From positions 25,098,075 through 25,162,074 of the forward strand of contig NC_026658.2 in assembly GCF_000004075.3 (NCBI RefSeq): a DNA stretch of 64,000 nucleotides, read 5' to 3'. The DNA comes from Cucumis sativus (lineage: Eukaryota; Streptophyta; Magnoliopsida; Cucurbitales; Cucurbitaceae). Below the pieces are notes generated by a model. It was not told where the DNA came from, made no database searches, and worked only from the letters and a program-made list of their open reading frames with translations. Numbering within the stretch: position 1 is the first letter of the stretch; each line of letters opens with the position of its first letter. The position numbers and the translations under genes are program-made. This document shows positions 23,282-35,355 of the stretch, in pieces.

Positions 23282-26200
23282 GATATCAAAATTTCGAAGT
23301 TTTGTTAGGTATATTATTTTAAACAATAAAGCACACACACATATATTCTCTTTTAAACACAAAGTTAGAATCATTTAAAAACTTGATTGAAGTGTAGTAG
23401 TGAACCAATTGGTATAGTTGTGTTTCCAATTATGCATCTAAGTCAAAAAAGCAAAGAATACAACATATTCTTAAAGCGAGGAAGCAAATGTAGAAGACAG
23501 AATATTTTCTTAGGGAAAATTGTTAATTAAAAACACTCCTAGTACGATAATACTTATAATTATCCTCTCAAACTTTTCATTGCAAAATGTGACCATCAAA
23601 CTAAAAACAGATCACATGTGACAAGAATACTTTGTGCAACAATTGAATTCATGTAGTTAGTATTCAGCAAAGCCAACAATAATATGTTCCAAAAGGCAAT
23701 TGGGCCTCACACAATGGGCTTGATATATTTTTCCTTTGATCCCAACTTACACAACAGAATGCCAAATTTCATCCTCTCAAAGTTCCCTCTTCCCCTCTTT
23801 ACTAAACCAAAGCTATCAAATTCACTTTGTTTTCTCTCTTAAATGACTTGTTTTTTTAGATAAAACGAATGTATTTAAAACACACTCTAACCCGATAGCG
23901 AGATACAAGGTGTAGTTTAGAGTTAAGAAAAGAATGGAAAGAGAATAAAAGAGATTCCATGACAATGACAAGATCCAAAAGGGGGAAGACATTATTGTAA
24001 AGAAAGGGAGATGGAATTTAATTAATGGGACATTATTATAAATTATAAAAAGGAAAAGTAGCTAGGAAGAACCTAAAATCCTAGCATTAAGGAAGTGAAA
24101 GTGGGGAGGGGGGAGGGGGGATGAAGACATTATATTATATGAGCCTAGTTGTGTTTTGTTGGTTCAAATTTCGCTGTCACGAGGATGGATGAGTTTGATC
24201 ATGACCCACATTAATTTTAAAAAAATCATATCATATAAAATTTTTATTATATAGTTTTTATGAAAAATGATGTGAAGGGTGAAAGTGGTATATAGTAGTG
24301 GGTGGTGGGAAATATTTAAATTGATTAATATGGAAAAACTCAATAATTGGTTTCGAAATTTTAATATTTTTCTCTTCTTTTATAATTTGTGGCGGTATCT
24401 TCATTAGATTCTTCTTACGTTATGCTTCCAAAGATTCCATTTACAACAACAACAACCGTGTTTGATCACCAACCCACTGCATGTTCGCCACGTGGAATTC
24501 ACGATCTGATAGACACCCCAAAATGCACTGTTTTCTTTGGTGGGTGACGCTGTTGTCATCACCGAAGGGTGTCGTTTCCAAGGGGAAGGGAGATAGAGAG
24601 AGATAAGTATTTAAAATTAATGAAATGATTAATGAGAGATAGTGGAGGATTAGGGACCCACTTAATTACCCTTAATTATCATCTCCTAATCCTCCCATCT
24701 TCTTTAGTCTTTTCCTTATTTGGGATACATATCGTCAAAAATCTTTCTAAATTCTAAATTAATTCAAGTGGCTCTCTATTATTTTTTCTTATATTGTTAT
24801 TCTTCCAAGTCATGAGCTTCTTTCATCCCCACTCTTCTAAAATAGCCACTTTCTTAAATCCATAAATATTAGGTTTCAAAATTATACTTTACTATGTTTT
24901 CATTATTTTCATCTAGGATACCTCAACATTTAAATATTTATATCTCGATTGTAAAATTTAAAGAAGTAAATTAATTACCTTATAGGTTTAACAAACGTGA
25001 CACCTTTTTTTTTCTTTCAATCTTGTTATTTTAATGTTTTATTGGGTGAGCAATGAGAAGCGATACACCAAATTATTATCCTTTTTCATCAAGATTACTT
25101 TTAGAACAACCAATTGTAAAGTTAATCTAATTATTTATAAACATAGATTTTATTTTAAAGATGTTGTAAATATGACAAACTAGCTAGATTTGATTTTTTT
25201 TTTCTCCAACCTCTAACACCGTTTGCGATAGATAAGGATATAACTTCAATATAGATAAAATCACAAAAGAGAAGAAGAAATTTTGGTCCTTCAACATTTG
25301 GTATGCCCTTCATTGTGTTTCTTGAGACATTAAGTTAGAAGCCAAATTTTACCATATTAGCTGTATGTGCAAGGAGCCTTTAAATTAATTAATTAAAATT
25401 TAATGTGGAATACCCAAGTATTAGTAAAAGTATATTGGCAGTAATTATGATTCAAAGATCAAAATGTAAAAATAAATAAATAAATTTCATGGTAGAAGTT
25501 CAAGATTTCTAACCCTAAAACCCAAATGTAAATTCCACACACAACCATGAAACTAAAAGAATATCTTCTCTTCATTAGTTTTATTACACACACGTAGTCC
25601 GTAGCAACTCTTCCTTTTAAGTTCTATTTCTAATAACTTCGATTTCAAAAGTTTATTGCACAAAGTAATTGAACATTCTGATATTTGTGTGTAATATATT
25701 TCTTTCGTATTCATTAGTAGTTAATAGCCAAGTTTTGAAAGTCTAATTAATTATGACCATAATTCTTTATTAGCAATTTAACAAAAATCTAAATCTAATT
25801 AGGAATCTATCACCCAATCCAACTTCTAGGGAGAGGAAGACAAACTAAGTAACTATCACTATAGAACATAAATTTAATAATTGAAATTAAATTAAGGTTT
25901 GCTTGACATTTCTAAATATGATATTTCATATAATAAAAATTTATTTGCACGGACTATAGACAATTGTTATTAAGTACATCAAATCTATAAATATCTCCAA
26001 GAGAATATATAAGTTTAGAATTTCCATCCACACGTTATTGTTAACCTTAAAAACAATATTAAAACTTCAAATTTAGTTCACAATCTAGATCTAGGAAGTA
26101 ATAACAATACATTAACAGATCATTGATCTTAAAGAAATGAGTATATTTGAAAGTTTTTGCAACTTAAAAGAAACAATAGTTAACAATATAAACTAAACTT

Positions 26201-27284
26201 TTATCCATGATGGGTTAAAATCCGAATATTTTATCGACCAAGTAAAAACAACGAATTCACTTTAAAGTTTAAAATAACTTTTTGATTTCAACTCATTCAT
26301 TCAAAATCGCAATTAATTTTTCTTCCCATAGTTAACATTTCATGTCACTGCGCTCCAGGTCTTGCTAGTATATAACTTAACATAACTACGGAATTTGAAT
26401 ACAAATTCTTACCCCCATTAAGAGAGATTTCCCAAAAACATGCAATTCAACGAAAAATATAATTTTCAAAGTTGTAATTTGAACTAAGAAAACCCCTTTA
26501 AGAAAAAGGAAAAAGGGAAATTTGAATTGAAGATAATTGTAGAATTATTTGAAGAAAATTGGTGTCAGAATATCTCAAGTACAGTACAGTAAGTACTAGC
26601 TCACTATTACCTCGTCATTGTCAAAAAAAAACAAATGATAACATTTAATTATTCATCTCTCCTTCAATCTAAACCACCAAAAGAAAAAACACATATATTC
26701 CCCACCTTTGTTTCATCCTTCATTTGCCCAAACTAATATTCCTCAAATTCAAAATTGAAATTCCCATTAAGTTAATTAATCTTCCCCTCATTTTACCTCA
26801 ATTCCTTATTATCATAACTTTTCTTTCTTTTTGTTTACCATGACAGTAAATAAATAAATTAAAATTAGTAGTAGCAAAGAGTAGAAAGGAATAGAATAGA
26901 ATAGAATAATAATAGATTACAAAAGTCTACACATTCAACGGTTCTGATTACTTAATAATTAATAAAGGACCCACTCAGTCACCCACTCCTTTCACTTCAT
27001 TCATCCTCATCCGACCACGTTTCACACCTTTCTCCGCGAGTACCCTCTAAAACCCTACTCGCCTCCACCGTACCGGACTTTTTCCGGGCATCATCTAGAT
27101 TTCTTTTTTTTTTTGTTCTTCATAGTTATTAATTTCACCAAACCAACCATAGATAAATCCATTATTTTTTTTTTGTTTTTTGCTTTTTGGGTTCTCCCAT
27201 CCCTCTATTTAAGGGGGATTTTTTCTTTTAAAATTACAAGGATAAATTTAGAAATGAAGGGGAATTGAGTAATTTGAGCTATGA
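23282..27284. other. Gap between invertase and glutaredoxin
   Basis: About 4 kb, AT-rich. Visible: invertase 3' flank; a G-rich run at 24101-24120 with G-quadruplex potential; a CCACGTGG G-box near 24489-24496; a short (GAATA)n tract near 26890-26910; a less AT-rich block at about 26980-27080 containing a telo-box-like AAACCCTA near 27050. The end nearest 27285 is the glutaredoxin 3' region. No gene supported. Confidence 0.5.
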
Positions 27285-27692
27285 TCATACCCAGAGAGCG
27301 CCTACTTCGACGAGCTTGGGAACGAGATGACCGCTGAGGTGGAGAGCGACGAGGGATTCAAGCCCGCCGAGGAAGGCCCCACCGATGAAGACAGCGGGAG
27401 TAGCGGTGGTGGTGGAGGAGAAAGAAGCGAGAGCGTGGATCTCGTCGTCTTCTAATTCGATGACGGTGGGGTGGACGCCGATGGTGGCGAGGAGTTTCTT
27501 CATGACGTGGCACATGCAGCAAGAAGTACGGCTGAAAATGATGACGGGATGTTCGGAGATGAGGCGGCGAATACGGGTGTCGGCGGATTCGGCGACGTCG
27601 ATGGAGAGAGAGGCAGGGGAGGGGGTGGTAGAGGGCGGGGGAGATAAGTCGAGGTGGAGGAGGTCGTTGGAGCAGCGACGGAGGCCTTGCAT
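27285..27692 (-). CDS. CC-type glutaredoxin (ROXY family, GRXC6/GRXC10-like)
   Basis: Intronless 135-residue protein of the land-plant CC-type glutaredoxin class. These proteins bind TGA bZIP factors in the nucleus and modify their activity in development, stress and nitrogen signalling. The N-terminal MQGLRRCSNDLLHLDL matches the GRXC6/GRXC10 (ROXY20/21) subgroup. The active site is CCMC at residues 58-61, followed by the glutathione-binding TPAVFIGG and the GG.E helix region. The C-terminus is ALWV, a small variant of the ALWL motif used for TOPLESS contact. The coding DNA is distinctly GC-rich against its flanks. A TATA-like run at 27793-27804 lies about 100 bases upstream. Start Met matches homologues. 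Neighbour context (SQD1 in the same window; invertase, LOG8) agrees with both Arabidopsis relatives, so I do not choose between them. Confidence 0.94.
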   Translation of the reverse strand: MQGLRRCSNDLLHLDLSPPPSTTPSPASLSIDVAESADTRIRRLISEHPVIIFSRTSCCMCHVMKKLLATIGVHPTVIELEDDEIHALASFSSTTTATPAVFIGGAFLGGLESLVALHLSGHLVPKLVEVGALWV

Positions 27693-27792
27693 CGCCGGAG
27701 AGAAGTATGTAGAATTAAAATTGAGAGAGAAATAATGGGGTATTTGTTGTTATGTCAACGGGTGGAGAAATTGGAATGGAAGGGGGAAGTGG

Positions 27793-27804
27793 TTTTATAA
27801 AAAA
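27793..27804 (-). promoter_or_regulatory. TATA box of the glutaredoxin gene
   Basis: TTTTATAAAAAA on the plus strand (TTTTTTATAAAA on the gene strand), about 100-110 bases upstream of the ATG at 27692. Position and sequence fit a plant TATA box with a leader of roughly 70 bases. Confidence 0.5.
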
Positions 27805-28454
27805 CAGAGTGGACACTGCTTTTGCTCACATCACTCTTTCATCGTCTAATCCTTTTTTTATAATACACCTTTTTCTTTTCTTTTTTTCTTTCCACTACTC
27901 ATCACAAAATCAAAAGTTTGGTTTAAAGTATAGTTCTCTCTCCTGCGCGTGTACAACACACGCTTCCTAAATATTACAATTGTTCAATTAAAGATATGAA
28001 GAAAAGTAAATACAAAATTAATAAACTGTGCAATTTGTAAAATAAATTTATCAATTATAATTTTTGATTTAAATATTAGTTTGAGTCGAGAATGAGCTTT
28101 TCAAAGAAAGAAAAAAGTATAGAAATCAAAATCAAATAACAAACGTATTGAATAAGAGAATTTATAGTATAGGCTATTAATATAGACTAAATTTTAATTT
28201 AAAAGATATTAAACAAGGAATTGAAATATTTTTAAAAAAGAAGAGATAATAAGGGTTTGAACACAATTATTTAGAAAAAGAAAAGTGGAATATTGTTTGT
28301 AGGAGCGTGAATAAGAGTAAGGGTAAGAGGAGCGTGGAAGAATTGGGGTATGATGATGGAAATACAACGGTGGTTCAGGAAGCAGCAGATATATGCCCGT
28401 GCATTAGTATTACTAGCGTGGGAAGAAAGAAGATCACATGGCAGTAAATGACCA

Positions 28455-29008
28455 TGACGTCACTTTGACTTCGACGTCGAACGGTAAAGATTGCGCCTTG
28501 ACGTAACCCAAACATAAAACCCGCCCCAGTAATTTTTTTATAAAAATAATTAAATCAATCAATTTTATTAAAAATAAGAAAAAGAAAAGAAAAGAAAGAA
28601 AGTCATCTGACGTGGACTACATGCGAACCAGTGGCAATGGGTCCCACCCCTGCCCACTTCTCCCTCTCCCTCATGACATAATCATGGGAGAGAAGCTTCA
28701 GTTTGTTCGTCACCATGACGTTCCCCCATTCCCTTCCACGTGGCTTCCCCATTTACTCTCCTCTCCTCATGGAGCACTCCTGGGGCTGACCGCACACCCT
28801 CACTCCCCCCCTTCTCCCTAGTAAAAAATTTAATTAATTTTCTTTTCCCATCTATCCGCGCCCACGTGGATTCCCAGCATGGTAAGTAAAAATGTTCATG
28901 AGGCTGGCGTCGACCCTACCCATAAAGTCCACCTTCAAAATCCACCGTCCATGGTGGCAACTAGTGTGTCTGCCATATGTGGATGTGATGATCAATCCAC
29001 TACGTCAC
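28455..29008. promoter_or_regulatory. Cluster of TGACG/ACGT elements upstream of glutaredoxin
   Basis: ACGT-core sites: TGACGTCA 28455-28462, TCGACGTCGA 28471-28480 (perfect palindrome), TTGACGTAA 28498-28506, TGACGTGG 28608-28615, TGACG 28716-28720, CCACGTGG 28736-28743, CCACGTGG 28862-28869, TACGTCAC 29001-29008. TGACG sites bind TGA bZIPs; CCACGTGG is a G-box for bZIP, bHLH and PIF factors. The block lies 760-1320 bases upstream of the glutaredoxin ATG. The sites are seen directly. Whether they serve this gene or an unseen transcript is inference. Confidence 0.5.
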
Positions 29009-29063
29009 TTTGGACCCTCTCCCCCCCCACTCCCCCAATCAAAACTTCATCTATTTTCTTTTT

Positions 29064-29069
<6 letters not shown>

Positions 29070-29099
<30 letters not shown>
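29070..29099. repeat. (AT)n microsatellite
   Basis: About fourteen uninterrupted AT dinucleotides in the glutaredoxin-MAX1 gap. Confidence 0.9.
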
Positions 29100-29101
<2 letters not shown>

Positions 29102-32100
29102 TACTATTTTCTTTTTTAAATTGAAAAAAATAATTAGATACATTGCATATTTATCATATCCATCTTGTTAAATCAATTAAATTTATCCAATTAAATAGTT
29201 TATTATGAATCTATCATGAATATTTTCTTAATTCTTATAAAGATTTATTATCCATTTTCACCATTTACGACAGTAAGCCTTTATTATTCAACTATTTTCG
29301 GATAAAAATGAACTCAAAAAATGAGTTGAAGCTTTATGGAAAGTAAATAAAATAGAATTAAAGAAAGTTTAAAGTATTATTTGAACCTAATTATTATTAT
29401 AATAGTAAGACCAGAATTTCAGTAGCTTAGCTACCATCATTAACTACGTTATTGTATATATTATTATTTCATCTCCCAGATTTTAATAAATTTCCCCCGC
29501 CCTTCCTTTTCTTCTGTCCAATCATGTTCAAACCCTCTAGTACATTTCACTATTTCATTATGGTTACCCCACAAATTCTTTTTTAAATAATTTGTACATC
29601 ACCATCGCCCATTGTTGTTTATGACTTTATGAGAAGAAACCATTAATTATTTCATTATTTATTCCAATATATTATAGATTTATAATTCCTTTTTCTTCTT
29701 CTTCTTTATTTTAGGTAATGACTAAAGATGGAACTCCCAAAACCGAAGGCTTGCGGTGTTTCTATGTGTATTATTGTATTTGTGTCTGTGGCGTCATCCA
29801 CCCAAAAAGGTGTCAAATCTCACACCCATATGTATTAAAAATACTCTCTCTAAACTATTCTCCTTCGTCATACTCTACATCATCTTTATTTATTGCCAAA
29901 CCCTAATTTTCTTCTTCATTTAATGTTTGTCACACTCAATATCTTATTCAACTTCCCTTCCATACTCATTCCTTCCCCCATTAACTATCGTCAATAATGG
30001 TAATTTAAATTGGTATTATATTGCATTCGTTACGTTCTTAAGATGAGCTAACTCAATGAAATTAACAACGATTGTTCTTTATATAGATAAGTGTTTCAAT
30101 TAGTTTCACATACTTTAAGTGATATTGTATGACAATTCATACATGTTCGTTTAACATTCTGAATGAAAGATTTGTCAAACATAAGTCTTTTATTTCTCAT
30201 TAATTAGGTAACTCATGATAGTTATTTTAATGATAATTTAATATATAATATGTAACCATATAGAAAGTATGGAAAATATTTTTTTGGTTGCATTTAAGTT
30301 GTAGTTTCTGTTGGGTTTTTAGGTTTTAAAATGTTATGCTTTTTAGCTTAAAATTTTAAATTAATTTGAGTAAAGTTTATAGGTTTCTAAAGGTTACGAA
30401 CTTTATTCTTAATACTATTTTTGTTTCAATTTGGTTTTCATGTTTCAAATTTTACCCTTTTCACATCAATTTTTTACTCATGAGTCATTTAATTTATTGT
30501 TTGACTTCATTTTAAAATAATTGCAAAGGGTGAAAAACACAAGTTTTAACTTGAAAAATTATGTTTGCACAAGAGTTATTGATAAAGTAAATAGCATAAG
30601 CAAAAGTAAGAAAAGACATAACACAACCAAGTCTGTAACCCAGTTTTGTGTAAACACACACCTAGCTACATCTAAGAAGCCTTAAGCCCAATTGATAACA
30701 TCATTTACTAAGATTCAAAAGATATATTCACAAGTAGATATAACCTATTGAGAATTAACTATATCTTATATTACACAAAATAATTGTTCAAGCTCTCTTT
30801 AAACCACTTGAAGAAGTGTAAACAAGAGATTCGATCTAAACTCATTTTCTAAATCATATGCTTTATGTTTAATCCTTGCATCTCAAGAGTCCAAACCCTT
30901 CCTAGTGTTTTCAAATCTTCTCGATCTAGATTGAATCATGAAGCCAATAAGAAAGTGTTCAATACACATCCCACAAAGGTATTTCTCATAACATACTCAA
31001 CCTATGCACGAACAATGCTTCAAGAGGGAATCTTCTGTCAAAAGCGAACAAGGCTACATCCAAGGATAAAGACAGTCAGACAGAAGGTAATAAAAATCTT
31101 TCAATCAACATAATAAGAAACTATTTTTATTTTGATTAAAACCAAGGCCACCATTAATGACAATCCCATAAACTGCCAACAATTTTTAAAAAAAATGGAA
31201 AGAACTTCGAAAATATATATGGAAGAAATTGCAAGCCAAAAGACAATAAAGTGAAAGTTTTAATAGTGATGAAAAATTGCAAAAGTTAACCAAATTATAA
31301 TTCTTTTAGCAATTTAAAGTGAATTTTTTAAAGTTAAATGTTTAATTTAAAAAGTGGACCGTTCAAATATAGTATTAATTTTAAAAAGAGAATTAAATAA
31401 AAACGAGTCTTCCAAAAATGAATTTAGACAGTTAAATGATAATATTTTGAAGTTTAAGAAGTAAATTAAAATTAAAAATTGAAGTGATTTGAGGAGTAGA
31501 GTAAAGAGATATTTTTGTTTTGTCGAAGGCAAGTTGAGTGCAAGTGGGAATTTAGAATGGGTTAGAAAGTGAAGTACTTTAATTTGTGGGAGAGTGGAAG
31601 ATGATCTTATGATATTGTAAAGAGAGAGAAGTGGAAAGTGTTTTAATTTTGCTATTTACAAGTTGTCCCTCAAGAGAATACTAATGCCGACCAAGTACCA
31701 CGTAGTATTACTTTATAGGATTCCCCTACCTCTATCATACATATTTGTCTCCTCTCCCTTTAAAACAACAAAAAATCAATCATTATTATCATTCTAAATA
31801 GTTCCATCAATTCCATTTGTGTCCATATGTAAATCTAGTCTACACTTTTGAGTGAGCTACACCATTTGTAACACAATAATTAACTCAACACACACTTTAA
31901 TTGTTAAAAATTTGTTTGAAGAAGGATTGAGAAAAAATAGAAAGTCCTAGTTGATTTCACTTAATTAGATGAAGAGCTATATTTACACTTTGTAAAACTA
32001 AAACCTAATTGAGGTTGAAAAAGTAATAACAAAATTATCGCCGTCATTTTGATGAGCTTGTAACGGATCACTCATTGATTTACTCTTTTAAATACTTGGT

Positions 32101-32280
32101 TATATCATTGACCATAGGCAAGATCTTGTTTTCAGACCATTGGTCTTGACCTCAACTCCATAGACAAGTGCGACCTAGAGTGGACTTTGACATAAGATTA
32201 TTTGTGGTTATTGAAAAGCATGGGAAATGATAGAATATTGGGATAATTTGATAGTAAAGTTATGAGAAATACAATACACA
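29100..32280. other. AT-rich gap with no recognisable gene
   Basis: No coding frame worth calling. The piece at about 30540-30900 is less AT-rich and has a repeat-like character (CAAGTCTGTAACCCAG followed by TGTGTAAACACACACC), so it may be an old transposon fragment, but I cannot name a family. Other stretches show only simple AT-rich DNA. Confidence 0.4.
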
Positions 32281-32282
32281 AC

Positions 32283-32294
32283 CCCCACGTGGGG
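32283..32294. promoter_or_regulatory. Perfect 12-bp G-box palindrome
   Basis: CCCCACGTGGGG, a self-complementary extended G-box, followed by ACACGTCAC at 32300-32308 and a GGCCCA site II at 32340-32345. The three within 65 bases look like a promoter. Further ACGT sites follow (CACGTGTCG near 32731, TTACGTAA near 32828). No clear downstream gene on the plus strand was found. Confidence 0.45.
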
Positions 32295-32345
32295 AGACAC
32301 ACACGTCACACAATTAATCCGGGTCGGGTAAAATGATCCGGCCCA

Positions 32346-34490
32346 TCAGCTACAAAATAATGGGAAAATGCGTGTGAAGGGAGACGGAGGAGTGTTCATG
32401 AGTGGTTGCTTTCATCTCATTTTATCTCTCTCCTTCAAAATCTGTCGGCGCCGTTGGACATGGCCCGATATACACAATACACACACACACACATATATTA
32501 TATACAATTTATACACCACAAATTTTATAAACAAAGTGTTTAAATTCGTTGACTGATTTATCATGACACATGGGTGACGCTTACTGACATGACAGTCACA
32601 GGTCACCGTTTGTTCCCGCTTACGCATTCTCTGAAATCTCTGTCGGCTTTCCCTCCTCCTCACCCACGTAGCCGGTAGCTATCTCCCCATACCACCGGAG
32701 CTCCAATCTCTCTCACCATCTCATCGTACACGTGTCGTTAATCTTTAACACTGTAACGTGGGAGTGTCGCGAACACATAAAACTTTCTTTTGTTTTAGAT
32801 TAAACTGTGGTGTAAAGTCGTGACTTTACGTAAACGATTATAATTTTTATTGGGATGGAGATTTGTCGTATTCACACAAGTAATAGACATGGAAATTTGT
32901 GTACTTAGTTTATTATTATTTACTCCTCAGAAATTGCTTGCTTTTCCATTACGGGTCCATAAATTCTTCTCTCTTTTTTCATATCAATTCAGGATATAAG
33001 ATTAAGATATTAATGAATGATAAAGAAGAATTGAAGAAAATAGGGAATGGAATTGGGGTGGGAGGAGGAAGCGACAAGAAAGGGAAGGAGAAGGGACTCT
33101 TCATATTCGGAAAGGTTATTGAAATGCATGTGATGGGTTTAAGGTATTTTGTCTCTGTGTGTATGTGTGTGTGTTTTTATTTTATTAATAATATATAAAG
33201 TAAGTTTCAGATTATTGCATTTGGATTTTTATAAACACAAGTGGGGACATATTTTTGGGTTTCTTCTGTCACATTTTTGCACTCACTTTCCCCTCCACTT
33301 TTCTTGTTATTTATTTTTAATTTTTATGCTTACAAGTGTAAATTATTAATCACTAACCAACAAAACTCTCTCTTAATTCAATTACATTACCCACCGTTTA
33401 TTTTGAATTCCTCTAGTTTTTCTTTTCTAATTCCTCCACTAAAACCCTTCCCCATTGTTAATTATTTGTGTGTTGAATGATTAACATGTTGTTCATTGCG
33501 TAATACGATTTACTTTACACAATTAATTAACACTTCCTTATTAACTCTATTAGCTTCTTTAATCAAACTGCAATGTGAAAATCATAAGTTTAGTTTATGT
33601 TATGGTTGAAGTTAAGGGCGGTGTTCTCATCCCAAACGAATACAAGACAAATTAAAAACAATTGAGTTGTTCGGTCCAATTGGTTTGCCTCAGCCTTGGA
33701 GGCTAAAGCCAACTTACCCTATCTGACTTTGATAGATGCCAAAGAAGAAAGGGTGAATCAATCGGGTTGCTCGACCTTTCAACCGCATTTGCCTTGCAAC
33801 TATGTTTTAGAAGATGTTAAAAGGAGAGGACAAAAGAAATTGGGCTGATTGCCTGAACCCCCCTCCCCCTCCCCTTGATGCCAACTTTAATTTATCACAT
33901 TCTCTATAGCATGTTCTCAATAAGCTTCTTATATGGCTTTGTTGTGTGCCCCAACTCAATACTCAGTAGTTTGATTTGCGAGTTATTTTCCTAACCTTAT
34001 GTGCATACAACTATTATATAGAGCATGATAGTTCCGCGTCAATTAAGTAGTTCATGTTCTTCCCAATATTTTACTACGACCTTTTTTGTGAAAACTAACC
34101 TGTAACACAATGTTGCAAGTGATCCCTTCCCCACAATACAAATGCAAAGACGGCAACACAAGAAGGTTCAAATCTTCATTTTTTTCAATAGTAATTTAGT
34201 ATAAGATTTTTGTCAACTGGATTTAAAAATTTATCATTTCTAAATTGAGTTCGAATCTTCAAGTTTAGAGACCAAGTAGATATAAAACCTTGTGGTATAA
34301 TTTCTTTTTCTTTTAACGAAGTTTGCATTAAGAAAATTGAAGCTTAATCTATGGGTATTTGAACACCAACTTGTGGGAGGATCTTTGAGCATCTAGTTTG
34401 TAATGGTTAGTGTTTTCAACTGTTTATAGCCATGATTGGTGTCCCGTTGGGTTTTACCCAATCGATCGGGTAATTTGGGCATCAATTCGT
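32346..34490. other. Gap following the 32.28-kb G-box
   Basis: 32.35-33.2 kb is less AT-rich, with several short frames, none of a recognisable family. 33660-33880 has a repeat-like, GC-richer text with a C-rich run at 33858-33874 and may be an old transposon piece. No gene can be supported. Confidence 0.4.
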
Positions 34491-34525
34491 TTGAATGAAA
34501 TCTGCCCGAAGTAAATTGAGGCCTA

Positions 34526-34537
34526 GGCCCAGGCCCA
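34526..34537. promoter_or_regulatory. Adjacent pair of site II elements (GGCCCA x2)
   Basis: GGCCCA at 34526-34531 directly followed by GGCCCA at 34532-34537, with CGGGCCCGG close by at 34559-34567. Such pairs mark plant promoters. They precede a GC-richer stretch (34560-34810) discussed in the next entry. Confidence 0.5.
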
Positions 34538-34559
34538 TTTACAGTTGTTACGAACTAAC

Positions 34560-35355
34560 GGGCCCGGATGAATATTTCACGCTTTCCAGGACGGGGCTAC
34601 AATTTTCCGATCAGCCGCCGGTCAGTGTTCTATCTTTTGTATCCATTTGAAGCCGAGCAATGTTCGAAAGTCTTGCTTATGTAATACTTTACTAACCGAT
34701 TTTCATATTTGCCCATTTTCCGCTACGGAAAGAGGAACATTATTAATGGTGACTGCAATGTACGGCTGGAGGTGCCTTGATGCCGTTACTTGCTACGTTA
34801 AGACCACGGTAATTTCTCCAGCTTCATAACAATATCAAATTAGTGCTTTGATTTCGTATTTGCGGAAAGGAATTTGGTTCATTTTGATCAATGATTTGAT
34901 GAATTTACCCTACATAGTTATTCAAGATTAGAGAAGTTATAGTTTGGAATTTTTGGAATCCGACTTGTGTGATTTGAATCTGTAGCTCTTTCTCTAATGT
35001 TTTTTTTTACTGTAGGGTTTGGTTGAAGGTTATCTTGATTGTTGGGAGTTTGGCATCATGTGCCATTTATGATTGTTGTTGAAGATGGTTGCGCTTACGT
35101 TGGTTAGTGGAGTGGGAGTGGAAATGACGTCTATGAATGACGGCTTTACATAAATGGTTGAATGTATGGTTGATTTTTCAACATTTTAAAATTCTGATTT
35201 GTTTTTTTCTGGATTTTGTAGGAAAATCAACTTGTGTATTGAAATCCATGAGTAGGCGCCAACCAAGTAACTTTTCTTTCCTTGATTGGGTCTGTACTGC
35301 TTCTACTATTGTGCTTTACATATTTGTGTGTACAGTTGCTAAAAGAGACAACTAA
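34560..35355 (+). ncRNA. Possible unassigned transcript, coding status unknown
   Basis: Downstream of the site II pair, 34560-34810 is less AT-rich and ends in a plausible donor (ACCACG then GTAATTT, near 34808). A plausible polypyrimidine acceptor lies near 35017 (TTTTTTTTTACTGTAG) and another near 35220 (ATTTTGTAG). Only short frames occur; the best reads MVTAMYGWRCLDAVTCYVKTT at the first exon's end. I recognise no family. It may be a spliced long non-coding RNA or a small gene. Strand and splicing are inference; confidence is low. Confidence 0.25.

Noticed and set aside
27385-27735. 116-codon plus-strand frame
   Set aside because: Antisense shadow of the GC-rich glutaredoxin gene.
30865-31113. 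82-codon plus-strand frame at 30.9 kb
   Set aside because: No recognisable motif, no splice partners, and it sits in repeat-like DNA. Not enough support for a gene.
33001-33198. Frame starting MNDKEELKKIGNG after the G-box region
   Set aside because: It soon runs into GT-repeat and AT-rich DNA and shows no family similarity; no splice model extends it.
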